Of a stretch of DNA of 64,000 bases, positions 26,561 through 33,677 are shown piece by piece. Every line of letters starts with the position of its first letter. Position 1 is the stretch's first letter. Source of the DNA: Rhodobacterales bacterium (GTDB lineage Bacteria > Pseudomonadota > Alphaproteobacteria > Rhizobiales > Stappiaceae); the NCBI GenBank assembly GCA_008107755.1, contig VIRH01000060.1:1-64000 (forward strand), in the 5' to 3' direction. The notes below the pieces were generated by a model, which searched no databases, had not been told where the DNA came from, and saw only the letters and a list, made by a program, of their open reading frames with translations. The position numbers and the translations under genes were made by a program.

Positions 26561-27382
26561 TCAGAAATTGACCTGATTGAGCCCTGCAAGATAGCCCAGC
26601 AACGCAAAGATGAGCGCCAGAATGGCGACAACCGGCAGTGAGAGCTTAACGTTGAGGAGCTTCGCATCGAAGAGGGCGGGCGAGTCGTTTCCGGCCTCCG
26701 ATAGCGGCTCCGTCTTGATTGTTGGCACTGCCGTTGACGACCCGGCCCCTGTCATTTGTGACGCGTTGCTTCTTGTTGATATGATCATCGGCGTGGGCGT
26801 AAGCGCCTCTATCTTGCGCACAGGTGTCGGCTCGGACAGGGGCGAGCGTTCGGTATGGCTTTCTTCGGACGCCATCTGGTGCAGCTGCCGATCGGTTGCC
26901 GGACCGGCGGGCGGGGCCTCGAACGTCGGTGCGTAGCTGCCTTTGGGAATGACGATCCGGACGGGGTCGGACTTTCCGGTGCCCGAATAGTAACGGGACA
27001 AACGGCGGCGGAGACGGGCCGCCTCCACGCGCACGATCGGATCAGTAACCGGATTGAAATCCTCCGGCCGGCCCAAGGCCTCGACAGCGATGGTATACCC
27101 CTTGATCTTGTCCGTCTGGTTGTTCAGCGCCGCATCGACGACAAATGCCAGGAAGACCCGGAGTTGCGGCGCCGACTGGAATTCCGGGCTGTTCAGAGCT
27201 CTGAGCAGAACGTCACGAACCTGGGCCGTGGAGACGGTTCTTCCGTCTGATGAGAGCAGGACATCGCCGCTCCGATTATCAGAAGCCTCGCGGGTGGCGT
27301 CTTCGAATAGAGGCTCGTCTTTCTTTGCGCTCGTCGTGACGGAGCCCACGGCAGACTTGGACGGATGTCCGAAACCATGCAT
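26561..27382 (-). CDS. Tail-anchored protein with winged-helix-like domain
   Basis: 273 residues from the ATG at 27382, which has AGGGGGAA 7 nt upstream; the frame opens at 27724 with implausible sequence. Residues ~45-165 match a domain seen at the start of adenylate cyclase/TPR proteins in rhizobia: LLRALNSPEFQSAPQLRVFLAFVVDAAL, KGYTIAVEALGRPEDFNPVTDPIVRVEAARLRRRLSRYY, PVRIVIPKGSYAPTFE. It looks like a DNA-binding fold. A Ser/Thr/Pro-rich stretch (~170-240) ends in a single membrane helix (LSLPVVAILALIFALLGYLAGL, ~246-267). So a cytoplasmic domain is tethered by its C-terminus. Divergent from the EAL gene, 322 bp apart. Confidence 0.6.
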   Translation of the reverse strand: MHGFGHPSKSAVGSVTTSAKKDEPLFEDATREASDNRSGDVLLSSDGRTVSTAQVRDVLLRALNSPEFQSAPQLRVFLAFVVDAALNNQTDKIKGYTIAVEALGRPEDFNPVTDPIVRVEAARLRRRLSRYYSGTGKSDPVRIVIPKGSYAPTFEAPPAGPATDRQLHQMASEESHTERSPLSEPTPVRKIEALTPTPMIISTRSNASQMTGAGSSTAVPTIKTEPLSEAGNDSPALFDAKLLNVKLSLPVVAILALIFALLGYLAGLNQVNF

Positions 27383-27704
27383 CGCGAGTTCCCCCTGCCA
27401 ACTGATCAATAAGTGCGCCATGACAAAAAAACTTACCCTACGTAAGTTTACTGAACGGGCCTGAAAATGAAAAGGTAAAAAGCCAGGTGGCCGCGTTGGG
27501 GATTGAAGCAGGACCTGCAACCACCTTCGCGCGAAGGCGCGGACGGTCGTTCCGCGATTTCCTTTGCGTCGCCTGATTTTGAAGCTTAATCGGGGACAAG
27601 TGCCGGATTCGGCATGCAAAAGCGGCTTGCGGATTCGGTGGCGGCTGTTTCTTAAGGCATGATTAACCGATACATCGTGATTCGAGTTGGAACAATCAGA
27701 CGCC
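27383..27704. other. Divergent promoter region
   Basis: 322 bp between the tail-anchored regulator and the TipF-like EAL gene. It contains scattered A/T runs (CTTACCCTACGTAAG, a 6-bp inverted repeat at about 27432-27446) and no ORF of quality. The inverted repeat (CTTAC/GTAAG) is a candidate operator for the tail-anchored regulator. Confidence 0.35.
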
Positions 27705-29345
27705 ATGGGCCGAACAGGGACCATATTTGTAGCAGTATGTATGGCCGTGATTGCGCTGTCGTCGGCAACGGTGCTGGTTTTTCAGTTCGGCCGGCCGTTC
27801 GGCGAAGCGGTGTCCTTGTCGCTCGCCCTCATGTGCACGATGATCCTCATCCACCTTCTGATCAGCCGGTCCCGCGACCGGGGCGCCGTCAGCGATGCCG
27901 TCGACCGGCTAGAGGAGCGGATGGCTGATCTCGACGATGATGTCGGCAATCTGGAAGGGCGCCTGACCGGCATGGAGCATTCGCTGCCCCGCCGCACGCG
28001 TGCCGAAATCGATCCCCTCTTTGCGGAAGTCGAGGTGCTTGGCACCCTCGTCAAGCAGATGGCGGAGGCCATGTCCGACCTCGAGACCAAGGTCGAGGAC
28101 CAGCAGGCCATCGCGCCACCACCGCGCATGCCCAGCCTGCCCGGCTATCAGCAGCCCCAGCAACAGGCACCGATGGCTTATCAGCCGGAGCAGCAGCCTT
28201 GGTATCCGCAACCGGAGCCTCCGGCTGCGGAAACGCGTTCCGCGGCACGTTTTCCGGATTTCGACAGCCACCGGCCCGAACCCGTCGAGGAGGCCGCGCC
28301 GCCGCCCCGCGATGAGGCACAGGAGTGGGAGCGAAAGCAGGAGTGGGACCGCAGATCCGATTGGGATCGCAAATACGGTGTCCATTCGCCGCGCGCGGAC
28401 GATGCCGACTTCCATCACGGAAAGGTCGACAACGCGACAAAAGGGAACGGTCAGTCCGGCAGGGCTGCCGCTTATCAGGACGAGGGCAATGTGTCCGGTT
28501 TCGGCGCATCGCGGGAAGAGCCGGGCGGGCAGATGACCCCGGCCCGCCCGCAGGCCGACATGGCCATGCGCGAACTCATCACTTCGGCTCTCAATGCGAA
28601 CCGGGTGGAACTGCATCTTCAGCCGATCGTGTCCCTGCCGCAGCGCCAGGTGAAGTTCTACGAGGCCTACACGCGGCTCAAGGATGCATCCGGGAATGCG
28701 ATCGAGGCCAAGACCTTCCTGCCAGAGGCCATCCTGTCCGGGCAGATCGCGCGCATCGACAACCTGCTGCTGTTCCGCTCCATCCAGGTCGTTCGGCGCC
28801 TGACATCGCGCAATCGCAGTGCCAAGCTCTTCTGCAACATCTCTTCGTTGTCGCTGGTCGACGAGACGTTCTTTCCCGCTTTCCTGCAATTCGTGAAGGA
28901 GCACCGGGAATTTGCGGATGTCATCGTCTTCGAATTCTCGCAGGCCGACGTCGCCCAGATGGGGGCGATGGAGCTGGAGAGCCTGAGCGCGCTCCATGAC
29001 ATCGGGTTCCGCTTCTCGGTGGACCGGATCGCCGACATGAAGATGGACTTCAATTCACTCGCCGGGCGGGGCTTCCGGTTCGGCAAGTTGAATGCCGACT
29101 ACCTGATCGGCCGCCGCGAGGCCAATCACGGCCATATCCATCCGTCCGATTTCGGTGACCTGCTCCAGCGCTATGGCATGGAGCTGATCACCGATCACGT
29201 GGAAACCGAGTCCCAGGTGCTGGAATTGCTGGACTACGACGTCCGTCTGGCCCAGGGCAATCTCTTCTCGCCGCCGCGGCCCGTCAGGGCTGAAGTGCTG
29301 CAGGGCGCTCCGGCACCGGGCCCAAGAAGAACAGCGGCAGGGTAA
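27705..29345 (+). CDS. TipF-like membrane protein with degenerate EAL domain
   Basis: 546 residues from the ATG at 27705 (a TTG at 27687 is possible). Two membrane helices (~5-55), a coiled coil (~60-125: DAVDRLEERMADLDDDVGNLEGRL), a Pro/Gln-rich linker (~130-200), a charged segment, then an EAL domain (~285-535). The catalytic motif is altered: EAL is EAY (KFYEAYTR), the DDFGTG loop is VDRIAD, while N in FCNISS, E in VFEFSQ and E in DHVETE remain. So phosphodiesterase activity is doubtful and c-di-GMP binding more likely. Layout and degeneracy are those of Caulobacter TipF, which recruits the flagellum assembly at the pole. cheY/cheZ lie 12 kb away. Confidence 0.75.
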   Translation: MGRTGTIFVAVCMAVIALSSATVLVFQFGRPFGEAVSLSLALMCTMILIHLLISRSRDRGAVSDAVDRLEERMADLDDDVGNLEGRLTGMEHSLPRRTRAEIDPLFAEVEVLGTLVKQMAEAMSDLETKVEDQQAIAPPPRMPSLPGYQQPQQQAPMAYQPEQQPWYPQPEPPAAETRSAARFPDFDSHRPEPVEEAAPPPRDEAQEWERKQEWDRRSDWDRKYGVHSPRADDADFHHGKVDNATKGNGQSGRAAAYQDEGNVSGFGASREEPGGQMTPARPQADMAMRELITSALNANRVELHLQPIVSLPQRQVKFYEAYTRLKDASGNAIEAKTFLPEAILSGQIARIDNLLLFRSIQVVRRLTSRNRSAKLFCNISSLSLVDETFFPAFLQFVKEHREFADVIVFEFSQADVAQMGAMELESLSALHDIGFRFSVDRIADMKMDFNSLAGRGFRFGKLNADYLIGRREANHGHIHPSDFGDLLQRYGMELITDHVETESQVLELLDYDVRLAQGNLFSPPRPVRAEVLQGAPAPGPRRTAAG

Positions 29346-29372
29346 ACCCCGCCGCTGCCATTTCTTTTTCTT
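29333..29372 (+). terminator. Intrinsic terminator after the EAL gene
   Basis: CAGCGGC-AGGG, loop TAAA, CCCC-GCCGCTG, followed by a T-rich tract (TTTCTTTTTCTT). It overlaps the stop codon of the EAL gene. Confidence 0.7.
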
Positions 29373-29404
29373 CAATGATTTGGTGTGGGGCCGGTGCCCC
29401 GTCG

Positions 29405-30730
29405 TCAGCCCTGAGCCGGACCGACCGTCACGACCGTCGGTTCCTTGCCTTCCAGCAGACGCTTGGCGACGCGCTTCACATCTTCCAGCGTAACGGCTTC
29501 GATCTCGCTGTTCCGGCGGTCGAAATAGTCGATGCCCAGGCCGGCGTTCTGAAGGGCGACCAACTGTCCGGCAATCTTGCCGGAGCTGTCGAACCGCAGC
29601 GGGTAAGAGCCGGTGATGTACTGCTTTGCGGATGTCAGCTCTTCTTCTGTCGGGCCGTCCGCCGCCATGCGTTTGATCTGCTCGCGGATAAGATCGACCG
29701 TCTCGCCGACACGGTCCGCCTTGGTGGCAGCCGATCCGATCAGAAGTCCGGTGTGCTCGTAGGGCGAAAGCGAGGTGTTGACGCTATAGGTCAGGCCGCG
29801 CTTTTCACGCACTTCCTCGAACAGCCACGAGGTGAAGGTCCCGCCGCCGAGGATGTGGTTCATCACATAGGCCGCCTGATAGTCCGGATCGTCCCGGGTG
29901 ATGCCGGGGAGGGCGAACAGGACCGTCGTCTGCGGAACGGCGAGATCTTCATGCACCTCCACACCGGTCTCGGGCGAGAAATCGGCGACGTCGAGCAGGC
30001 TGCCTTTTTCCGGAAGATCACCAAACACCTTGTCCAGCAGCGTCTTGAGCTGATCGGGATCGATGGCACCGACAACACCGATGGTCAGACCGTCGCGGGC
30101 GACGATCGCATCATGCTGCCCCTTCAGATCCTCTGATTTCAGCGCGGAAATCGTCTCGACGCTGCCGAGGGTCGAGCGAGCGTAAGGGTGGGCGGCGAAC
30201 ATGGCCTTGGCAAGCGATCTGCCGGCGATGGCGTCCGGATCGCTTTCGTTGCGGCGAGCCCGGCTCGAAAGCTGGGCCTTCATCCGCTCCACTGGCGTGT
30301 CGTCGAAGCGGGGCTCGTTGACCGCAAGTGCCAGGAGGTCTCCCGCCTCGTCCAGCGTGGATGTCAGGGTACGGAGGCTTCCGTAGAAATGGTCCTTGCC
30401 GGTGCTGAAGTTGACGCTGACTGAAAGCTGTTCGAGACGCGCCTGGAAGTCTTCCGAGGTCATCTCGCCGGCGCCTTCGTCCATGGTCGCGGCCAGAAGC
30501 CGCGTCAGGCCGTCCTTGGCGTCCGGGTCCTGTGCGGAACCGCCTTCAAAGGAAAAGTTCATCGCGACGACCGGGACCGTGTGGTCTTCAACGAGCCAGG
30601 CTTCAACGCCCTTGCTGCTGACGACTTTCTGGATCTCCACCGCATTGGCAACGGGAATGAACGCGAAGGCGGCGACGGTTGCGACAAGGGCGTTGGGGAC
30701 GAGTCCCCGAAGGGCTGAAAAGGGTGCCAT
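29405..30730 (-). CDS. M16 peptidase-like subunit without the HxxEH motif
   Basis: 441 residues with signal peptide (ALVATVAAFAFIPVANA). M16 fold throughout, but the zinc motif is missing: the position of HFLEH reads GLTRLLAATMDEG. The substrate-side motif REKRGLTYSV is intact. Paired M16B peptidases commonly have one catalytic and one non-catalytic subunit, the latter supplying the Arg/Tyr pair. The catalytic partner is 2 nt upstream in the same operon. Likely periplasmic and membrane-associated. Confidence 0.88.
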   Translation of the reverse strand: MAPFSALRGLVPNALVATVAAFAFIPVANAVEIQKVVSSKGVEAWLVEDHTVPVVAMNFSFEGGSAQDPDAKDGLTRLLAATMDEGAGEMTSEDFQARLEQLSVSVNFSTGKDHFYGSLRTLTSTLDEAGDLLALAVNEPRFDDTPVERMKAQLSSRARRNESDPDAIAGRSLAKAMFAAHPYARSTLGSVETISALKSEDLKGQHDAIVARDGLTIGVVGAIDPDQLKTLLDKVFGDLPEKGSLLDVADFSPETGVEVHEDLAVPQTTVLFALPGITRDDPDYQAAYVMNHILGGGTFTSWLFEEVREKRGLTYSVNTSLSPYEHTGLLIGSAATKADRVGETVDLIREQIKRMAADGPTEEELTSAKQYITGSYPLRFDSSGKIAGQLVALQNAGLGIDYFDRRNSEIEAVTLEDVKRVAKRLLEGKEPTVVTVGPAQG

Positions 30731-30732
30731 GA

Positions 30733-32205
30733 TCAGGATTTGTCCTCATCCTTGGTATCGTTTGTCAGTGCCGTTTCCGGCTTTTCCGTTTTCTCCTGAC
30801 GCAGTTCTCCGACGACAGGTGCGGCGCTCAGATAGGTTCGGGCAGCCGCTTCCACATCTTTGCGCGTGACAGCCCGAACCTGGGCCGGCCATGTCTGGAC
30901 GTCCTCGATGCTGAGGCCCTGCGTGAGGGCACCGCCGAACATGCGTGCAAGGCCGGCCTGGTTGTCCTGGGCATAGATGGCGCTGGCGATCATGCTGTGC
31001 TTGGCGCGTTCGACCTCTTCATCGCTTACGCCCTCGTCGAGCAGCTTCTTCACCTCCGCCGAAACCAGGGTTTCCATCTCCTTGAGCGTGTGGCCCGGGC
31101 GAGGGGAGGCATAGACCACCAGGCGTCCGTCATCGAGTGCGCTGCCCTGGTAGTAGGCGCCGGCAGACAATGCGGCTTCCTTGTCCAGAACGAGGGACTT
31201 GTGCAGCCGGCTGCTTGGGCCTTCCCCAAGGATATAGGACAGGATGTCGAGCGCCTCGGGCGTCGTTCCCTCGCCGGTATGCTGGCTCGGGACCACCCAG
31301 AGCTGGCTGACGGATTCCTGACGCACGCGCGGGTCGGAGACCGAGATGCGCCGTTCGCCGGAAAGCGGCGGTTCGGCAGGACGAATGCGCTCGCCGGGCT
31401 CCGCGCGCCGGGCAATCTGGCCATAGGTCTCGTTTGCCAGCTTGCGTACGTCATCGACGTCGACATCGCCGGCAATGACCAGGATCGCGTTGTTGGGGGT
31501 GTAGAAACGATCATAGAATGCGATTGCGGACTTGGCGTTGAGCGCCTCGATCTCGCTCTGCCAGCCGATGACCGGTGACCCATAGGGGTGATTGACGAAG
31601 GTGATGGCATCCATCGCCTCGCGCAGGCGTGAGCCCGGCTCGCTGTCGACGCGCGACCGGCGTTCCTCCAGGACCACCTCGCGCTCCGGCGCAACGATCT
31701 CGTCGGTCAGGATCAGGTTTTCCATGCGGTCGGCTTCAAGCGCCATCATCAGTGGCAGATGTTCCTTGGCGACCCGCTGGAAATAGGCGGTGTAGTCGTT
31801 GCTGGTGAAGGCGTTTTCCTGTCCGCCGCGCTCGGCGACCATCTGCGAGAATTCGCCCTTGGGATGGGTCGACGTACCCTTGAACATCAGGTGTTCGAGA
31901 AAATGGGCCACGCCAGACTGGCCTTCCGGTTCGTCGGCCGAACCGGCCTTGTACCAGATCATGTGCGTGACGACCGGCGCCCGATGATCCGGAATGACGA
32001 CGACCCCAAGCCCGTTGTCCAGCGTGAAGCTTTCCAGGTTCGGTGCGATCGTCATGTCCTCGGCAGGGGCAGACTGAGCCTCCGCGAAGGCGGGGGGAGC
32101 CATGACGGCGGTGCCGAGGAGGGTGACGGCGAGGGCGCCGGCGCAGGCGGATTTTCCGGGCTTTCTGAAGAAGAGGGATGGGCGACGTTTCGGTATCGGG
32201 TTCAC
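30733..32205 (-). CDS. M16 zinc peptidase, catalytic subunit
   Basis: 490 residues with signal peptide (ACAGALAVTLLGTAVMAPPAFA). Zinc site HFLEH (H101, E104, H105) with the distal Glu in MALEADRMENLIL. GQENAFTSNDYTAYFQ and EVVLEERRSRVDSEPGSR are typical. It cleaves short peptides, probably in the periplasm, with the non-catalytic partner encoded 2 nt downstream. A strong hairpin at 32237-32285 separates it from the upstream ileS-lspA-lipoprotein operon. Confidence 0.93.
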   Translation of the reverse strand: MNPIPKRRPSLFFRKPGKSACAGALAVTLLGTAVMAPPAFAEAQSAPAEDMTIAPNLESFTLDNGLGVVVIPDHRAPVVTHMIWYKAGSADEPEGQSGVAHFLEHLMFKGTSTHPKGEFSQMVAERGGQENAFTSNDYTAYFQRVAKEHLPLMMALEADRMENLILTDEIVAPEREVVLEERRSRVDSEPGSRLREAMDAITFVNHPYGSPVIGWQSEIEALNAKSAIAFYDRFYTPNNAILVIAGDVDVDDVRKLANETYGQIARRAEPGERIRPAEPPLSGERRISVSDPRVRQESVSQLWVVPSQHTGEGTTPEALDILSYILGEGPSSRLHKSLVLDKEAALSAGAYYQGSALDDGRLVVYASPRPGHTLKEMETLVSAEVKKLLDEGVSDEEVERAKHSMIASAIYAQDNQAGLARMFGGALTQGLSIEDVQTWPAQVRAVTRKDVEAAARTYLSAAPVVGELRQEKTEKPETALTNDTKDEDKS

Positions 32206-32236
32206 GTGCAGCTCCAGCTTATGGTTATGAATGCAA

Positions 32237-32285
32237 AAGACCTCCGGGCTGTCCTTCCATATAGGAGGGGCCGCCCGGAGGTCTT
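32237..32285 (-). terminator. Strong inverted repeat, likely terminator
   Basis: Perfect 13-bp arms AAGACCTCCGGGC / GCCCGGAGGTCTT around a 23-nt loop that can itself fold. On the minus strand it is followed by TTTTGC. It lies between the lipoprotein gene and the M16 operon and probably ends the ileS-lspA-lipoprotein transcript. Confidence 0.75.
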
Positions 32286-32341
32286 GTTACAATTTTGTCA
32301 TTGTAGGCCGTTCGGCGCTTTGGAGGACTGAGGTCCGACTG

Positions 32342-33055
32342 TCAGTCGCAGTACTCTGTCTCGCCATTCAGGCAGCGCGGGTCGAGCGGCGTGGCGTCGT
32401 ATTTGTCCTTGTTCATCGTCGAAGCTTTTGCCTTCTTGGTCGGAACCTCAGGCATCGGAGCATCCGGGGACGGGGTGCTGAACTTCGAAGGCGGTTCTGT
32501 CAGGAACCGACGCGTTGCAAGGCCGCTTTCGTTGATGCCGGCCTGCTGTGCCTTGAGTTGCTGCGCACGCTCCGACTCCGCTCTCAGCTCTTCGCGTGTC
32601 ATCTTGTCACCCTCAAGCAGGTCGGTGTTGCGCCGTTCTTCGACAACATCGCGATTGCTGGCGCCGGTGACGCCGGTGATCTTGAAGCCACGCATTTGTT
32701 CCGGGGTCAGGGGCTCGTCGTGCATGCGATCGGTGCCTGCGTAAAGCTCCTTGATCTCCTTGAGCTCTTCGCTTTCCTGCTGCTTCGGCCAGTTGGCATC
32801 GTTGGTACCGGCCACATTGGTCTCCGGTGCCGGCAGCTGAGCCGTTTCGGCAGGCAGCGCAAGCGGAGCCCGCGGATTGTAGTCGATCGGCTTTTCCTTC
32901 GGGTCGACAGCGCCAAGACCGCTCATGAAAGCGCTCACCAAGGCGGTGTCCGGTGCCTGGGTGGTCCCGTCGGCAGCCTGGCATGCGCCCAGCAGACCGG
33001 CGGCAACCGCCAGCATGGCCGCTTTTTTTACAAACCCGATTTTCGTCCGCGCCAC
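32342..33055 (-). CDS. Lipoprotein of unknown function
   Basis: 237 residues from a GTG at 33055 with GGGAG 6 nt upstream. Signal: ARTKIGFVKKAAMLAVAAGLLGAC, with lipobox LLGAC. The mature protein is polar, rich in Glu, Lys and Pro, predicted to be elongated (SEELKEIKELYAGTD, REELRAESERAQQLKAQQAG), and ends in a Cys pair (LDPRCLNGETEYCD). No family recognised. It lies 73 bp after lspA, whose product would process it. Confidence 0.65.
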   Translation of the reverse strand: MARTKIGFVKKAAMLAVAAGLLGACQAADGTTQAPDTALVSAFMSGLGAVDPKEKPIDYNPRAPLALPAETAQLPAPETNVAGTNDANWPKQQESEELKEIKELYAGTDRMHDEPLTPEQMRGFKITGVTGASNRDVVEERRNTDLLEGDKMTREELRAESERAQQLKAQQAGINESGLATRRFLTEPPSKFSTPSPDAPMPEVPTKKAKASTMNKDKYDATPLDPRCLNGETEYCD

Positions 33056-33128
33056 AGCAGACTCCCTGATTCTATTTCCGAAAGTCGGGCGCACTCCGCC
33101 CGTGCTTTTCCCGTCCAGCTTTAAAACC

Positions 33129-33665
33129 TCATTTTGCGGCTGAATTAGGACCATTTTTGAAACTGTCATACAGGAGACCGATGACGCCCGCAACGATCCA
33201 CACATCTGCCAGGTTGAAGACGTACCACGAAAACGTTCCGACGTGAAAATGCACGAAATCGACCACCGCGCCGTATGCGAGTCGGTCGATGCCGTTTCCG
33301 ATGGCCCCGCCGATGACGAGTGCCAGCGCGACCGCCGCCAGTTTCGTTTGCGCGCGCGCCGACCAGACCCAAAGGGCTGCCGTCACGACGATCGTGAACC
33401 CGGCAAGCAGCCAGCGCCCCATATCGCTGTCCTGCTGAAACAGGCCATAGGAGATGCCCCTGTTCCAGACCAGCACGATATCGAGAACGGGCAGTACCTG
33501 CACTGGCCCCTTGGTGCCCAGGAGGTAGCCGAACAGGAGCCAGAGCTTGGAGGCCTGGTCGAGAACAACTCCGACAAGAGCGATCGCCAGCACCAGGGTG
33601 CTGAAACGGCCCCACAGAAGGGACCGTTTCGCAGGTTCAGGTCTGTCCTGACCGATGTCGTTCAT
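33129..33665 (-). CDS. lspA: Lipoprotein signal peptidase LspA
   Basis: 178 residues from the ATG at 33665 with AGGTGG 8 nt upstream (a GTG at 33677 is possible). Four membrane segments and the two catalytic Asp motifs, GNGIDRLAYGAVVDF and VFNLADVWI. Cleaves lipoprotein signal peptides at the lipidated cysteine in the inner membrane. Directly follows ileS, the usual proteobacterial order, with a lipoprotein gene downstream. Confidence 0.96.
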   Translation of the reverse strand: MNDIGQDRPEPAKRSLLWGRFSTLVLAIALVGVVLDQASKLWLLFGYLLGTKGPVQVLPVLDIVLVWNRGISYGLFQQDSDMGRWLLAGFTIVVTAALWVWSARAQTKLAAVALALVIGGAIGNGIDRLAYGAVVDFVHFHVGTFSWYVFNLADVWIVAGVIGLLYDSFKNGPNSAAK

Positions 33666-33677
33666 GTCAGATGCCAC

